64,000 bases of DNA from Bradyrhizobium sp. SRL28 (GTDB taxonomy: Bacteria > Pseudomonadota > Alphaproteobacteria > Rhizobiales > Xanthobacteraceae): the NCBI RefSeq assembly GCF_018596315.1, contig NZ_JAHEAG010000002.1, positions 62,001 to 126,000 on the forward strand, in the 5' to 3' direction. The notes beneath the pieces are model-generated. The model ran no database searches. It had not been told where the DNA came from and was given only the letters and a program-made list of their open reading frames with translations. The number at the start of each line of letters is the position of its first letter. The stretch's first letter is position 1. The translations under genes and the position numbers were made by a program. This document shows positions 8,846-17,501 of this stretch, in pieces.

Positions 8846-9817
8846 ATGTTCGATATCTCGCGCCGGGACCTGACATTTGGCGCAGCCGCTGCTTACGCTG
8901 CGTTTGGACTCAACAAACCGATCACGTTTGTCGACGCGGCTTACGCTCAACAGTCCGTCACGCAACCTTTCCGCAAATACAAGGTCGGCGACATTGAAGT
9001 CTTCTCTCTGATCGATGGCATGCGGGAGATCCCGCTGCGGGAGGGCATGGTCAGGAATGTCGGTGTCGAACAGGTCAAGGCTGCGTTTCGCGCTGCCGGT
9101 TTTCCCGAAAATCAGGCGCCGCTGCGGTTTATCGTCATGGCGCTCAAGCTGCGCGATCAAGTGGTCCTGATCGATTCGGGCACGGGCGGTCATCCGATTT
9201 ATGGTGAGGGGAACGGCCGGCTATTCGAGAGCATGGCGGCGGCAGGCCTTGACCCCAAGGCCGTCAAGACGATCCTCATCTCCCATCTCCATGGCGACCA
9301 CATTTACGGCCTCATGAACATCGAGAGCAATGCGCAGGTCTTCCCGGATGCCGACATCGTGGTGCCCGCCGCGGAATTGAAATGGTGGACACGCCCGGGA
9401 GTCGAGTCGCTCGATCTTGGACCGACGCGCAAAGGCCTCGCCCAGCGCATTCAGGCGACGGTCGCGACCTGGAAAAACGTCAGGCCCTTTGAGGGAGAAC
9501 CCGAGCTTCTGCCCGGTGTGCACGCCGTTCAGGTGCCCGGCCATAGCCCCGGAATGGTCGCGCATCTGGTCAGCTCCGGCGGCAAACAGTTTCTGATCAC
9601 CGCTGACGTGGTCAATCTTGCGCCCCACATTTCCACAAATCCCGAGTGGCAGCTTGCCATCGACCAGGATCCGCAAATGGCTGTCGAAACGCGAAGGAAG
9701 ATCTTCGATCGCGCGGTCGCCGACAAGCTCACCATTTCGGGTACTCACTGGTTGATGCCGAACGCCGGCACGCTGGCCAAGGATGGCAACAGCTACGTAT
9801 TCACGGCCGAGGCGTAA
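8846..9817 (+). CDS. Exported metallo-beta-lactamase-fold hydrolase
   Basis: A 323-residue protein that opens with a twin-arginine signal (SRRDLTF followed by a hydrophobic stretch, cleavage near AYAQ), so it should be exported folded to the periplasm. The metal-binding motif HLHGDH is at residues 147-152, and further metal ligands occur in VPGHSPG and in the final SGTHWL segment. The family includes quorum-quenching lactonases and various hydrolases; the substrate cannot be told here. The ATG at 8846 is chosen because GGGGAG lies 9 bases upstream and the Tat motif follows at once. Monocistronic. Confidence 0.88.
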   Translation: MFDISRRDLTFGAAAAYAAFGLNKPITFVDAAYAQQSVTQPFRKYKVGDIEVFSLIDGMREIPLREGMVRNVGVEQVKAAFRAAGFPENQAPLRFIVMALKLRDQVVLIDSGTGGHPIYGEGNGRLFESMAAAGLDPKAVKTILISHLHGDHIYGLMNIESNAQVFPDADIVVPAAELKWWTRPGVESLDLGPTRKGLAQRIQATVATWKNVRPFEGEPELLPGVHAVQVPGHSPGMVAHLVSSGGKQFLITADVVNLAPHISTNPEWQLAIDQDPQMAVETRRKIFDRAVADKLTISGTHWLMPNAGTLAKDGNSYVFTAEA

Positions 9818-9862
9818 TCGTGCGAGAGTGGCGCCTTCGTTTCTACGAAGGCGCACCAGCAA

Positions 9863-9978
9863 GTAGCCCGCATGAGCCAACGGGTCGCGCGAAACGCGCG
9901 CCCGATGACAGGCTCCGCGATATGCGGGGAGGACAGGCGACCCAAAGTCCCGGATTTCGCTTTGCTCATCCGGGCTAC
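9863..9978. repeat. Composite palindromic repeat, GTAGCCCG type
   Basis: Left end GTAGCCCGCATGAGC and right end GCTCATCCGGGCTAC are near-complements, about 85 bases apart, with a CGGATTTCGCTTTGC segment before the right end. This is a second dispersed palindrome family, different from the GTAGGGCGG type. It fills most of the 262-base gap before the SGNH gene. Confidence 0.75.
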
Positions 9979-10079
9979 GCACGCTGACGGTCTCTGCACT
10001 TCACGGTAAACTGAGACCCGCCACACGGCGGTTGTGCTAGTCTGCCAAGACAAGTTCTGCGTATGTGGGGTCCAGGCGC

Positions 10080-11720
10080 ATGCCGAAGGATCCAAAAAAG
10101 CTAGGCATCTTTACCGGGCGTGGTCGGCTGGTTGCGCTGGCTGTCGCAGTGGGATTGGTGCTGGGCATGGGACCCACCTCTGCACAATTTTTTAATTTCG
10201 GCGGATATCAGCAGCGGCCGCAGCCCCAACGGGGCGGCTGGTTTGGCAACGAACAACGCGGCGGCGGCTGGTTCGGTAACGAGCAACGCGGTGGCGGCTG
10301 GTTTGGTAACGACACGTATGCGCCGAACCAGCAGCAGTACGCGCCGCCGCCTCGGCATGGGCGGCAAGCGCCGGCGGTGCGCGAGGATTTTTCGAAGGCG
10401 CCGCCTCCCGAGAAGCGCAACACTGTTCCCGAGCGCCACATTCTCGTGCTCGGTGACTCCATGGCGGACTGGCTCGCCTATGGGCTTGAGAACGTCTATG
10501 CCGACCAGCCTGAGATGGGTGTGATCCGCAAACACAAGTCGGCCTCGGGCCTGATCAAGTATCAGCCGAAGGGCGATCCAGTCGATTGGGCCGCCGCCGC
10601 CAAAGGCATTCTCGCCACCGAAAAAGCGGACGCCATTGTCGTCATGCTCGGGCTTGATGACCGCGTCGCAATCCGCGAGCCGGCAGCCGAAAAATCCCAC
10701 GATAAATCGGGGGACAAGAAAGACGCCAAGGCCAAACCTGACGGCAAGCCTTCGGGCGAAAAACCCGCGGCGAAGCCGGATGGCGCATCCAAGGCGGCGG
10801 ATCCCGAATTGCCACCGGACGATGATGCCGACAACAGTGATGCGCGGCCGACCACAGAACAGGAGAAGAGCGCGCGCTCGCCGAACGGCCTCCATGAGTT
10901 TCGCGAGAAACGCTGGGTCGAACTCTACAGAGAAAAGATCGACGAGATGATCGGCGTACTCAAGTCCAAGGGTGTGCCAGTGCTGTGGGTCGGTCTGCCG
11001 GTGGTACGTGGCCCCAAGGCGACCGCCGACACGGCGTTTCTGGATTCGCTCTATCGCGATGCGGCCGGCAAGGCCGGCATCACCTATGTCGATGTCTGGG
11101 ACGGATTTGTCGATGAAGCCGGGCGCTTTTTACAGCAAGGCCCCGATTTCGAAGGCCAGATCCGCCGGCTGCGCTCCGCCGATGGCGTCTACTTCACCAA
11201 GGCCGGCGCGCTCAAGCTCGCGCATTATGCCGAGCGCGAAATCAACCGGCTGTTGGCTGCGCGTTCCGCGCCGATCGTGCTGCCCACCGAACCGGCAACC
11301 CCCGACGCCAGTGCGCGGCCGGATCAGCCGGCGCCGCGTCCGCTGGCCGGGCCGATCGTTCCCCTGGTGGCCTCTTCTGTCGGCACGGATCAATTGCTCG
11401 GTGCTCCCGGGTCGCGACAGGTCGCGATGGATGCGCAGGCAGCGCGGTTCTTGATCAAAGGCGAGCCTTTGCCGGCACCCGCCGGTCGCGCCGACGATTT
11501 TGCCTGGCCGCGACGCGAAATAGAACGCGAAGGGACCAAGGGTGAGACGCCAGTGGCGTCAACTTCGCTCGATGCCAACGCACGGGCGCCGGTTGCTTCG
11601 CCAAAGCCGAAAAAGCATCGCCGCTGGAGGCCAATCGCTTTCAGCGCTCCCGAACAAGCGGTGTTCCAACCCTATGACGCGCGGTTGAGAAAGATCGGCA
11701 GCCCTCGCTTATTGCCGTAG
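10080..11720 (+). CDS. Secreted or membrane-anchored SGNH/GDSL family protein (DUF459-like)
   Basis: A 546-residue protein with an N-terminal hydrophobic export segment (residues 16-36), three near-identical copies of a ten-residue unit GGGWFGNEQR (about 52-80), then an SGNH hydrolase domain. Block I is HILVLGDSMAD near residue 120 with the nucleophile Ser. A lysine- and aspartate-rich linker of about 70 residues (around 205-275) splits the domain. The last block reads DGVYFTKAG, with Tyr where SGNH esterases usually have the catalytic His, so hydrolytic activity is uncertain. The 3' end overlaps the phosphofructokinase gene by 49 bases tail to tail. GTG at 10065 is an alternative start. Confidence 0.8.
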   Translation: MPKDPKKLGIFTGRGRLVALAVAVGLVLGMGPTSAQFFNFGGYQQRPQPQRGGWFGNEQRGGGWFGNEQRGGGWFGNDTYAPNQQQYAPPPRHGRQAPAVREDFSKAPPPEKRNTVPERHILVLGDSMADWLAYGLENVYADQPEMGVIRKHKSASGLIKYQPKGDPVDWAAAAKGILATEKADAIVVMLGLDDRVAIREPAAEKSHDKSGDKKDAKAKPDGKPSGEKPAAKPDGASKAADPELPPDDDADNSDARPTTEQEKSARSPNGLHEFREKRWVELYREKIDEMIGVLKSKGVPVLWVGLPVVRGPKATADTAFLDSLYRDAAGKAGITYVDVWDGFVDEAGRFLQQGPDFEGQIRRLRSADGVYFTKAGALKLAHYAEREINRLLAARSAPIVLPTEPATPDASARPDQPAPRPLAGPIVPLVASSVGTDQLLGAPGSRQVAMDAQAARFLIKGEPLPAPAGRADDFAWPRREIEREGTKGETPVASTSLDANARAPVASPKPKKHRRWRPIAFSAPEQAVFQPYDARLRKIGSPRLLP

Positions 11721-12859
11721 ATGGGGCGGTAGCGCTCCGTGTTGTACGTGCTGGCGACGTCCAATTTGCGCGGCCCGAGCTTGGCGTCAGGGATGGGCAC
11801 GAGGTCGTAGCGTCCCTCCACCAGCGCCGACATGAGGCCGGTCTTGCCTTCCAGGATGGCATCGTAGGCCATGTTACCGAAAGTCAGGGCCACGAGCTTG
11901 TCCATGAAGTCCGGATTGCCAGATCTCAGGTCGTAGGTGAGGTCAGAGGTGATCGTCTCCTCGCCGACGCGCCGCTTGATCTCGTCGGCGAACGATTCCG
12001 CCACGCTTGCCTTCTTGCGATGGCCGTAGGCATCGGGCTCACCGTATTCCTGCACCTCGTAGCCCTGCCACGCGGCGCCCTCGCTGAGCACGACCAGCGC
12101 GTAGTTGCTTGGGTTGGCGCGCTTCTCGTCAAGGAGCAGCTGGATCAGCTTGTCGAGATCGACCTTGTACTCCGGTATGACGCACCGTATCGAGGTGGCA
12201 TACGCGGTGTAGAGCGCCGTAAATCCGGCATCGCGGCCAAAGACCCGGAAAATGCCGATTCGCTCATGCGATCCGACAGTGGTGCGCTGCCGCTGGATGG
12301 CGTCGCTGGCGCGGGTGATCGCGGTCGAGAAGCCGATGCAGTACTCGGTGTTGCGGACGTCGTTGTCCATCGTCTTCGGGATGGCGATGATCTTGACGCC
12401 GAGTTCGTTGAGCCTGGCTGCGTAACTGAGCGTGTCGTCGCCGCCGATGGCGATCAGATGCTCGATGCCGAGCCCCGAGAGGTTCGCCAGCACCTGGCCA
12501 CTGACGTCCCACGTCCTGGTTGTGATGCCGCCCTTGGTGCTGAGCGATGCCGGAAAGTCTTGGCCTGCGAGATGATCTGGCAGCTTCTTCATCTTGGACG
12601 GATTGGTGCGGCTCGAGTGCAGCACGGTGCCGCCGCTCCGGTCGATGGTGCGCGTGTTGTCACGGTTCAGCGGGATGATGTAGTGGGACCTGGAGGCCGG
12701 GTCCTCGAGGTTCACATGCGTGAGGGCCTCCCAGCCACGGCGGAGGCCGACGACCTCGATGTCGTTCTCGCTGCCGCGATATGTCACGCTCTTGATGACG
12801 GCGTTGAGACCGGGAACGTCGCCGCCGCCCGTGAGAATGCCGATGCGCCTTTTTGCCAT
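11672..12859 (-). CDS. 6-phosphofructokinase, pyrophosphate-dependent type by sequence
   Basis: A 395-residue phosphofructokinase that would phosphorylate fructose 6-phosphate at C1. The opening GILTGGGDVPGLNAVI is typical. At the two positions that separate phosphoryl donors it has Asp in GGDDT (139-143) and Lys in PKTMDND (161-167); Asp plus Lys is the pyrophosphate-dependent combination, whereas ATP enzymes have Gly at the first. The reaction would then be reversible. It is the second gene of an operon, 21 bases after a fructose-bisphosphate aldolase/phosphatase. The ATG at 12859 follows GAGG. Donor specificity is inferred. Confidence 0.85.
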   Translation of the reverse strand: MAKRRIGILTGGGDVPGLNAVIKSVTYRGSENDIEVVGLRRGWEALTHVNLEDPASRSHYIIPLNRDNTRTIDRSGGTVLHSSRTNPSKMKKLPDHLAGQDFPASLSTKGGITTRTWDVSGQVLANLSGLGIEHLIAIGGDDTLSYAARLNELGVKIIAIPKTMDNDVRNTEYCIGFSTAITRASDAIQRQRTTVGSHERIGIFRVFGRDAGFTALYTAYATSIRCVIPEYKVDLDKLIQLLLDEKRANPSNYALVVLSEGAAWQGYEVQEYGEPDAYGHRKKASVAESFADEIKRRVGEETITSDLTYDLRSGNPDFMDKLVALTFGNMAYDAILEGKTGLMSALVEGRYDLVPIPDAKLGPRKLDVASTYNTERYRPIYGNKRGLPIFLNRAS

Positions 12860-12880
12860 ACCCACCTCGCAGGCGGTCCC

Positions 12881-14026
12881 TTACTCGGCCGCTTCGCCCT
12901 TGCGCTCCTCGCGCACCTGAAAGCGCTTCAGCAGTGAGGACACGGTGTCGCGGAAGCCACCATACTCCAGCTCGGAATAGGGCAGCATCGCGGCACCAGA
13001 CCAGCCCTGGCTGCGCATCTCGATGGCTTTGCGCTGGGCGCGCCGGCGGACCTCGTCCCACGCCGGGTTGTCGAAGAAATCGGTAAAGGACTCCGAGAAA
13101 CGGCCGTTCTTGTCGATCGAAAAGCCGGTGCAGGAAACGATCGGCAGGCAGTACATTCCGGTCACCGGTGTGTTGAGCGGCACGGGCATCAGCGGCATCA
13201 CGTGCGAGCCGCGCGCGTCGCCGCCCACGAAGTGCGCCTTGGCGAACGGCGAGATGATCTCTTCCGGAGCCGGGAAAATCCCCTGGTTCCTGACGATCGC
13301 GACCGGATCGTCCTTGCCGGTGTACTTGCCTGCGATCGCGTGAAGACGCTGCGCCGAAACGGCGACGGCGACCTCGTCATGGGTCCGGGAAATGATGCGA
13401 TCAATGCCAAAGCGCTCGTTGTCGCGGAGCAGGGCTGCAATGTGGTAGCCATCCGCGGGCGCGTCGAGTTCGATCACGCTGTCGCCGGTCGTGTTGTCCA
13501 TGTCGATGACATGGAAGCGGAATCCCTTGATCATCGGGGGTAGCATCAGCCCGGCGCAATACATGGGATCGGCAAAGGCGAGGTAAAGCGGCAGGTTGTA
13601 GGCGCCGGGACCGCATTTGTCGGCGGCGAACACCATGAAGGACTCCGCAGGCCTCGAACCCGAGAGGCTGTGGTCGAAGCTGAGCTCGGCGACGCCCGGG
13701 CCGGCGCCGCGGACGTTTCCGGACGGTGCGTCGACCAGAAGATCCTGGCCGGCGCCATAAAGCCCGGAGGTTTTCGCAACCGAGGTGGCCGCGAGGAACG
13801 CCTTCCAGGCAAGTTGATGCACCTCGGAGCTCCCTTCGCCCCGTGTGTGCGTCATGATGATCGCAATGTCGTCGCCGGTGTGGCAGACGAAACCGTCGAT
13901 CAAGAGGCCATCGCAGATCGCCTTCGCGACCTCGCCCTCGACAGCCGCCATCATGCGTGTAGACGGTTTCGTGTGGCCACCGACGGAGCCTATGTCAGCC
14001 TTGATGACCGAAAGAGTGAGTCTCAT
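12881..14026 (-). CDS. Archaeal-type fructose-1,6-bisphosphate aldolase/phosphatase
   Basis: A 381-residue protein matching the bifunctional enzyme that condenses triose phosphates and dephosphorylates fructose 1,6-bisphosphate, making gluconeogenesis unidirectional. The start LSVIKADIGSVGGH carries metal ligands Asp11 and His18, with GDD at 51-53, GNVRGAGPGVAE near 103-114, and the Tyr-x-x-Lys pair at 235 and 238 in KYTGKDDP, which corresponds to the Schiff-base lysine and its partner tyrosine. The family is best known from Archaea and deep-branching bacteria. GGAGGG precedes the ATG at 14026 at a spacing of 7. The phosphofructokinase gene follows in the same operon. Confidence 0.88.
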   Translation of the reverse strand: MRLTLSVIKADIGSVGGHTKPSTRMMAAVEGEVAKAICDGLLIDGFVCHTGDDIAIIMTHTRGEGSSEVHQLAWKAFLAATSVAKTSGLYGAGQDLLVDAPSGNVRGAGPGVAELSFDHSLSGSRPAESFMVFAADKCGPGAYNLPLYLAFADPMYCAGLMLPPMIKGFRFHVIDMDNTTGDSVIELDAPADGYHIAALLRDNERFGIDRIISRTHDEVAVAVSAQRLHAIAGKYTGKDDPVAIVRNQGIFPAPEEIISPFAKAHFVGGDARGSHVMPLMPVPLNTPVTGMYCLPIVSCTGFSIDKNGRFSESFTDFFDNPAWDEVRRRAQRKAIEMRSQGWSGAAMLPYSELEYGGFRDTVSSLLKRFQVREERKGEAAE

Positions 14027-14351
14027 GAGCATTCCCTCCGACCAGCACAGCTAGGCGCCTCGGCGCTTGCTGCGCCGGGGCGCTGCTCATTCGCGAAAAA
14101 GAACGTCTGTGGTTCCGTTAGGTTCCACGAGAGCCCTTCTCGAAAAGGCTCATCCGGCAGCCGGGATCATCGGTCACCGTAAGGGCATGCCAGAAGCGAT
14201 AGGAGAACCCGTTCATGCGCCGCCATTTGCTGCGGTGTACGAGCCCGCTATTTGGCACTTTTCGGAAGCGGGGCGGTTTTTCGAAAGCGCACATCGGCCG
14301 ATCAGTCCGAATTAATGATGGGGTCACACCATAGGTTTCAGGTGACGCGGT
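14027..14351. other. Upstream region of the aldolase/phosphatase operon
   Basis: No gene with a credible start or family match is seen in these 325 bases. The operon promoter should lie here on the minus strand. No repeat or strong palindrome stands out. Confidence 0.4.
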
Positions 14352-14435
14352 CTACTGCCTGAACTCGTTGGTGAGTTCGCCGATGCCATCGATCGCGACG
14401 GTCACCGTGTTGGCCGGCTCCTTCACTGACGACAT
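14352..14435 (-). pseudogene. Possible 3' remnant of a fumarylacetoacetate hydrolase-family gene
   Basis: A 27-residue frame whose core, NTVTVAIDGIGELTNEF, reads like the last strand of fumarylacetoacetate hydrolase-family proteins (usually GDVVxVxIxGIGxLxN near the C-terminus). Nothing of the rest of such a gene is present upstream. It ends directly before the small membrane-protein gene's 3' end. Confidence 0.35.
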
Positions 14436-14444
14436 TTCAGAATC

Positions 14445-14630
14445 TCAATTCCGCGGCGCAACTTTGACTTCGCGTACCGCCAGATAAAGACTGATCGTAC
14501 CCACAATGACGGGAAGCAGTCCGATCAGCATCCAAGCCAAATGCGGGTCAGCGCCGATCGTGCCGGCAGCAATCCAAATTCCAAAGGCAATGATTCCTAT
14601 CGAGATCGAGAACGAGAATGCGTCATTCAT
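14445..14630 (-). CDS. Small two-helix membrane protein
   Basis: A 61-residue protein with two clear hydrophobic helices (about residues 7-24 and 31-50) linked by GADPHL and ending in a basic tail. The ATG at 14630 has GGAGG five bases upstream, which is the main support for it being real. No family is recognised. It is read in the same direction as the beta-flower protein gene 156 bases upstream. Confidence 0.65.
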   Translation of the reverse strand: MNDAFSFSISIGIIAFGIWIAAGTIGADPHLAWMLIGLLPVIVGTISLYLAVREVKVAPRN

Positions 14631-14786
14631 GATGACCTCCAAAGACTATGCCCGCCGGACGGATGGCAGTCTGTCAGCAAGTCGGCATCAATTCCGGCCT
14701 GCCACGCGACCTCATCAGCCAGCTCGCAAAGGCACGGAAGGCAGGAATGTCGTGGCTGGTCGTTCGCCTTTCGGGCTCGGCAGGTC

Positions 14787-15005
14787 TTAAGAACTGCCTC
14801 TGGCGGGGAATAGCCTGTCAGCGGAACGATCGAGCCGCTTATCGGAGCCTTGCGCTCCGTTCAGATGGCCGACCAGCTCGCCGGAAAGTCGATAGATGTT
14901 GATGCCTTTTAGATGATAAAGTTTTTGGCCCTTGAGGTCGAAGATGGCCGCGCCGTCCACCACCCCAACGTGGGTGCCATTGCTATTGAAAATATTGCCG
15001 CTCAT
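14787..15005 (-). CDS. 4-fold beta-flower-like small protein
   Basis: A 72-residue protein made of repeated short strands with the pattern G-x-x-h-G-x-h-x-G-x-x-h-Y/F-D-x-x-G: NGTHVGVVDGAAIFDLKGQKLYHLKG and INIYRLSGELVGHL, split here. This is the four-petal fold of small stand-alone bacterial proteins with no known function. GGAGG stands seven bases before the ATG at 15005; an in-frame extension upstream looks non-coding. The last 20 residues are polar and probably disordered. Confidence 0.7.
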   Translation of the reverse strand: MSGNIFNSNGTHVGVVDGAAIFDLKGQKLYHLKGINIYRLSGELVGHLNGAQGSDKRLDRSADRLFPARGSS

Positions 15006-15361
15006 GACTGACCTCCAAGCGAGGCTCCGGAACCAAGCTGCGCTTGTTGGACCCAGATAGCGAGACAATTCGGACGCCCTGCCGGATACTTCGGGTATAT
15101 CCAGACGACCATCGCCAAAGCCGGAGGCAATTTAGCCCGGACGGCTTAATTCGCCCGTGAGAAGCTTTGTGACCTCCGGCAATTCAAGGGGGTCTGGTAG
15201 ATCGCAAGCTGCCGATCTATGAAACCATCGCTACTGGAGAGAGGCGAACCAGGTTCGTACCGTCACGTCACTTCCGTGACTGGCACGCTTCGGACTTGGC
15301 ACTTGCGCTCGGCGATACAGGCGCGCGTCGTCGCTCATTGTTAGCGAAGTCGGAGGTAGAC
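15006..15361. other. Intergenic region between divergent small genes
   Basis: No gene is visible in 356 bases. It must hold the promoters of the beta-flower protein gene (minus strand) and of the VOC gene (plus strand). No distinctive operator or repeat was recognised. Confidence 0.4.
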
Positions 15362-15817
15362 ATGCAGTTGCTCAACGACATACACCACCTGACGTTTGTC
15401 ACCGCCGACATGAATCGATTGATCTGTTTCTACGAACGTATCTTCGGAGCGCGCGTCACGGTCGATCTCGAGGAGGAGGGGCTGCGCCACGCCTTCATCG
15501 AAGTGGGTCCGCACACTGTCCTGCACCCATTTCAGGTCCCTGGAATTGCACCTCCTGGCCACCAGCCCATGTTCAAGCGCGGGCGCCTCGACCATTTTGC
15601 GCTCAATGCTGCAAGCGAGGAGGCGTTCCGGGAAGTACGGCGGCGCCTCGTTGCCGAGGGCGTAAGCGATGGAGCCGTTACAGACATGGGCTCGCTCCTC
15701 CTTCTTAGCTTCACTGACCCCGACGGAGGCGACCACGAGGTAGTTTGGGTCAAGCCCGGTGTCCCTGTCGCGCAAGGGCTCAAGCGCTCGGAGTGGACGA
15801 AAGTCCAGCTGGATTAA
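15362..15817 (+). CDS. VOC superfamily (glyoxalase/dioxygenase-like) protein
   Basis: A 151-residue protein with two beta-alpha-beta-beta-beta units as in glyoxalase I and extradiol dioxygenases. The metal-ligand pattern is visible: His in DIHHLTFVTADM, a second His in the strand RLDHFALNA, and Glu in the final DHEVVWV strand. The length fits single-domain family members. GGAGG is at 15351, seven bases before the ATG. The neighbours give no clue to the substrate. Confidence 0.82.
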   Translation: MQLLNDIHHLTFVTADMNRLICFYERIFGARVTVDLEEEGLRHAFIEVGPHTVLHPFQVPGIAPPGHQPMFKRGRLDHFALNAASEEAFREVRRRLVAEGVSDGAVTDMGSLLLLSFTDPDGGDHEVVWVKPGVPVAQGLKRSEWTKVQLD

Positions 15818-16014
15818 CATGCACGCAAGATGTGTTCCCTGGGCGGTCGCCGAAAGCCGACCGGGGCCGCTGAGCTATCCAAATACGGCGGACCTAGGGC
15901 AAGGGATTTCATCTAGAAGACATTTTTTGTGGACAGTTTCACGACGCTGCTATCTGGCGCCAGCGCGTTAAGTTACCTGACTCAGGGTAGGGTAGGGACA
16001 ACCCCGGAGTGATC

Positions 16015-16122
16015 ATGACAACAGTGCAGGCCATTGCATTTGGGGCCATGCTGGCTTGGACTCCAGCGCTCATCGTTATGGCGTTCTTGTTGTGGGATGT
16101 TCCCGAACTTGAGGAAGATTAA
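16015..16122 (+). CDS. 35-residue single-helix membrane protein
   Basis: A short protein with one hydrophobic helix (AIAFGAMLAWTPALIVMAFLLW, residues 6-27) and an acidic end (PELEED). GGAG lies five bases upstream of the ATG. Similar tiny proteins occur in rhizobia next to unrelated genes. The surrounding 16123-16254 and 15818-16014 hold nothing else that I can see. Confidence 0.55.
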   Translation: MTTVQAIAFGAMLAWTPALIVMAFLLWDVPELEED

Positions 16123-16254
16123 CCTCGTTTTTTGAAGCTCGTAGCGAGCCAATGGTCGATCGCTTTTTCGAGCGAAGCGCGCAGCGGTTTGCGCAAGAAA
16201 ACCGGTCAAACTAAGAAACTAGTGTCCCTTTGATTCAATCAGAACCGAAGGACT

Positions 16255-17343
16255 CTACGTCACGGCGACTGGAGCGCCTCGCGGCGCGGCGGATTCGCCC
16301 GTCGCGATGCTCTCATTCAGTTTCTGATTGACGATCTGGACCGTTCGGTCGATTTCGGCATTGGGTACGCCAAGCTGATGCGAAATCAGCTTCACCAGCA
16401 GGTCGACGCGCTCGATGAAGAGCGCGCCACCAGCGACTGCTCGGGCCGCTGACGAGGGCTTGAGAAGGCTTTCCGCCGCTTTGGCGTATTTCTCGAAAGG
16501 TACCTGATCCCTGGGATCGGCGCCCAGACGCTGGGCAATGGCGTCGACATGGTCATAGATCGACTGCGAGAGATTGATATCGCCGTGCACGGCGTCGTGG
16601 ATCGATTGCGGCTCCTGCTGCGTGATACATCGGTAGTTCCCCGTCAACAGCATCGACCATTTGGCCAAAGGGACGAACATCGAATCGAACACTTTGAGCT
16701 TCACTGGAACGTCCTGGCCATCCAGCCTCACCGCATCGATGTCGGCTTCCAGCTCCCGCAGCAGCAAGTTATGTCTTTCATCCGCAAATGATGCGGCCTT
16801 GAAATTTGTCGGCAGGCCGACATGAAGAACATTCGCCGCCTCTTCCGGCGGACGGAAGGCCTGCGGATCAGGGGAGCAGAGCGACATCAGGCCCGGCTCG
16901 AACCGTTCCCATACCGCGGCGTTGGTATAGGCCTCCTCCAGTTCCATGTTCGCCAGCGCCGGGATCCGCTTGAGATAGGGCAAGGGCGGCATGTTCATGA
17001 TCGAAAGGCAAGGCAATTTCGCCTCGGCGATTTTGATCATCAGAGCCTGGATCGCATGGTCCGCGTATTGCGGTTCCTGCATCGCGAGACCAACCAGATC
17101 GTAGCGGGAAAGATCGACGCCGGCGGGCTCGACCGCGTCCAGGATCCCAGGCAGGTCACGCGAGAAGATCGGGCGGTGGGCCGCCTCGTCGCGCAGCTTG
17201 ATGCGAACTTCGGTGCCGTCGCGATTGATGAGTTCTGCCGTCTGCTTCCGGCAAACCAGAGTCACGTTGTGACCCGCCATCAAGAGCTTCGTCGCCAGCA
17301 ATGAGCCGTACGAGGCTCCAAGGATCACAATGTTGCGCGCCAT
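16255..17343 (-). CDS. Ketopantoate reductase/opine dehydrogenase-like protein
   Basis: A 362-residue two-domain dehydrogenase-like protein. The N-terminus ARNIVILGASYGSLLATKLL is a Rossmann nucleotide-binding motif with a Ser in place of the third glycine, and the all-helical second domain begins around residue 200 with KVFDSMFVPLAKWSMLLTGNYR. It resembles the ketopantoate reductase fold more than opine dehydrogenases but is too divergent for a substrate. GGAGG precedes the ATG at 17343. It lies 158 bases downstream of the CBS gene on the same strand. Confidence 0.7.
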   Translation of the reverse strand: MARNIVILGASYGSLLATKLLMAGHNVTLVCRKQTAELINRDGTEVRIKLRDEAAHRPIFSRDLPGILDAVEPAGVDLSRYDLVGLAMQEPQYADHAIQALMIKIAEAKLPCLSIMNMPPLPYLKRIPALANMELEEAYTNAAVWERFEPGLMSLCSPDPQAFRPPEEAANVLHVGLPTNFKAASFADERHNLLLRELEADIDAVRLDGQDVPVKLKVFDSMFVPLAKWSMLLTGNYRCITQQEPQSIHDAVHGDINLSQSIYDHVDAIAQRLGADPRDQVPFEKYAKAAESLLKPSSAARAVAGGALFIERVDLLVKLISHQLGVPNAEIDRTVQIVNQKLNESIATGESAAPRGAPVAVT

Positions 17344-17501
17344 GCGCCCTCCCACAGATGATGTTTCCGGCGCGCCACTACTCCGGCGCAGATTTGCCAG
17401 CGCCTGCTTTTGCGACAGGAGTTAAGCCGGATTTGCGGTGCGATACCGTCTTCCCTGGGGGTGCAACCCCAAGGAATGCCGGCGAAGTTCGAAGCGACCG
17501 G

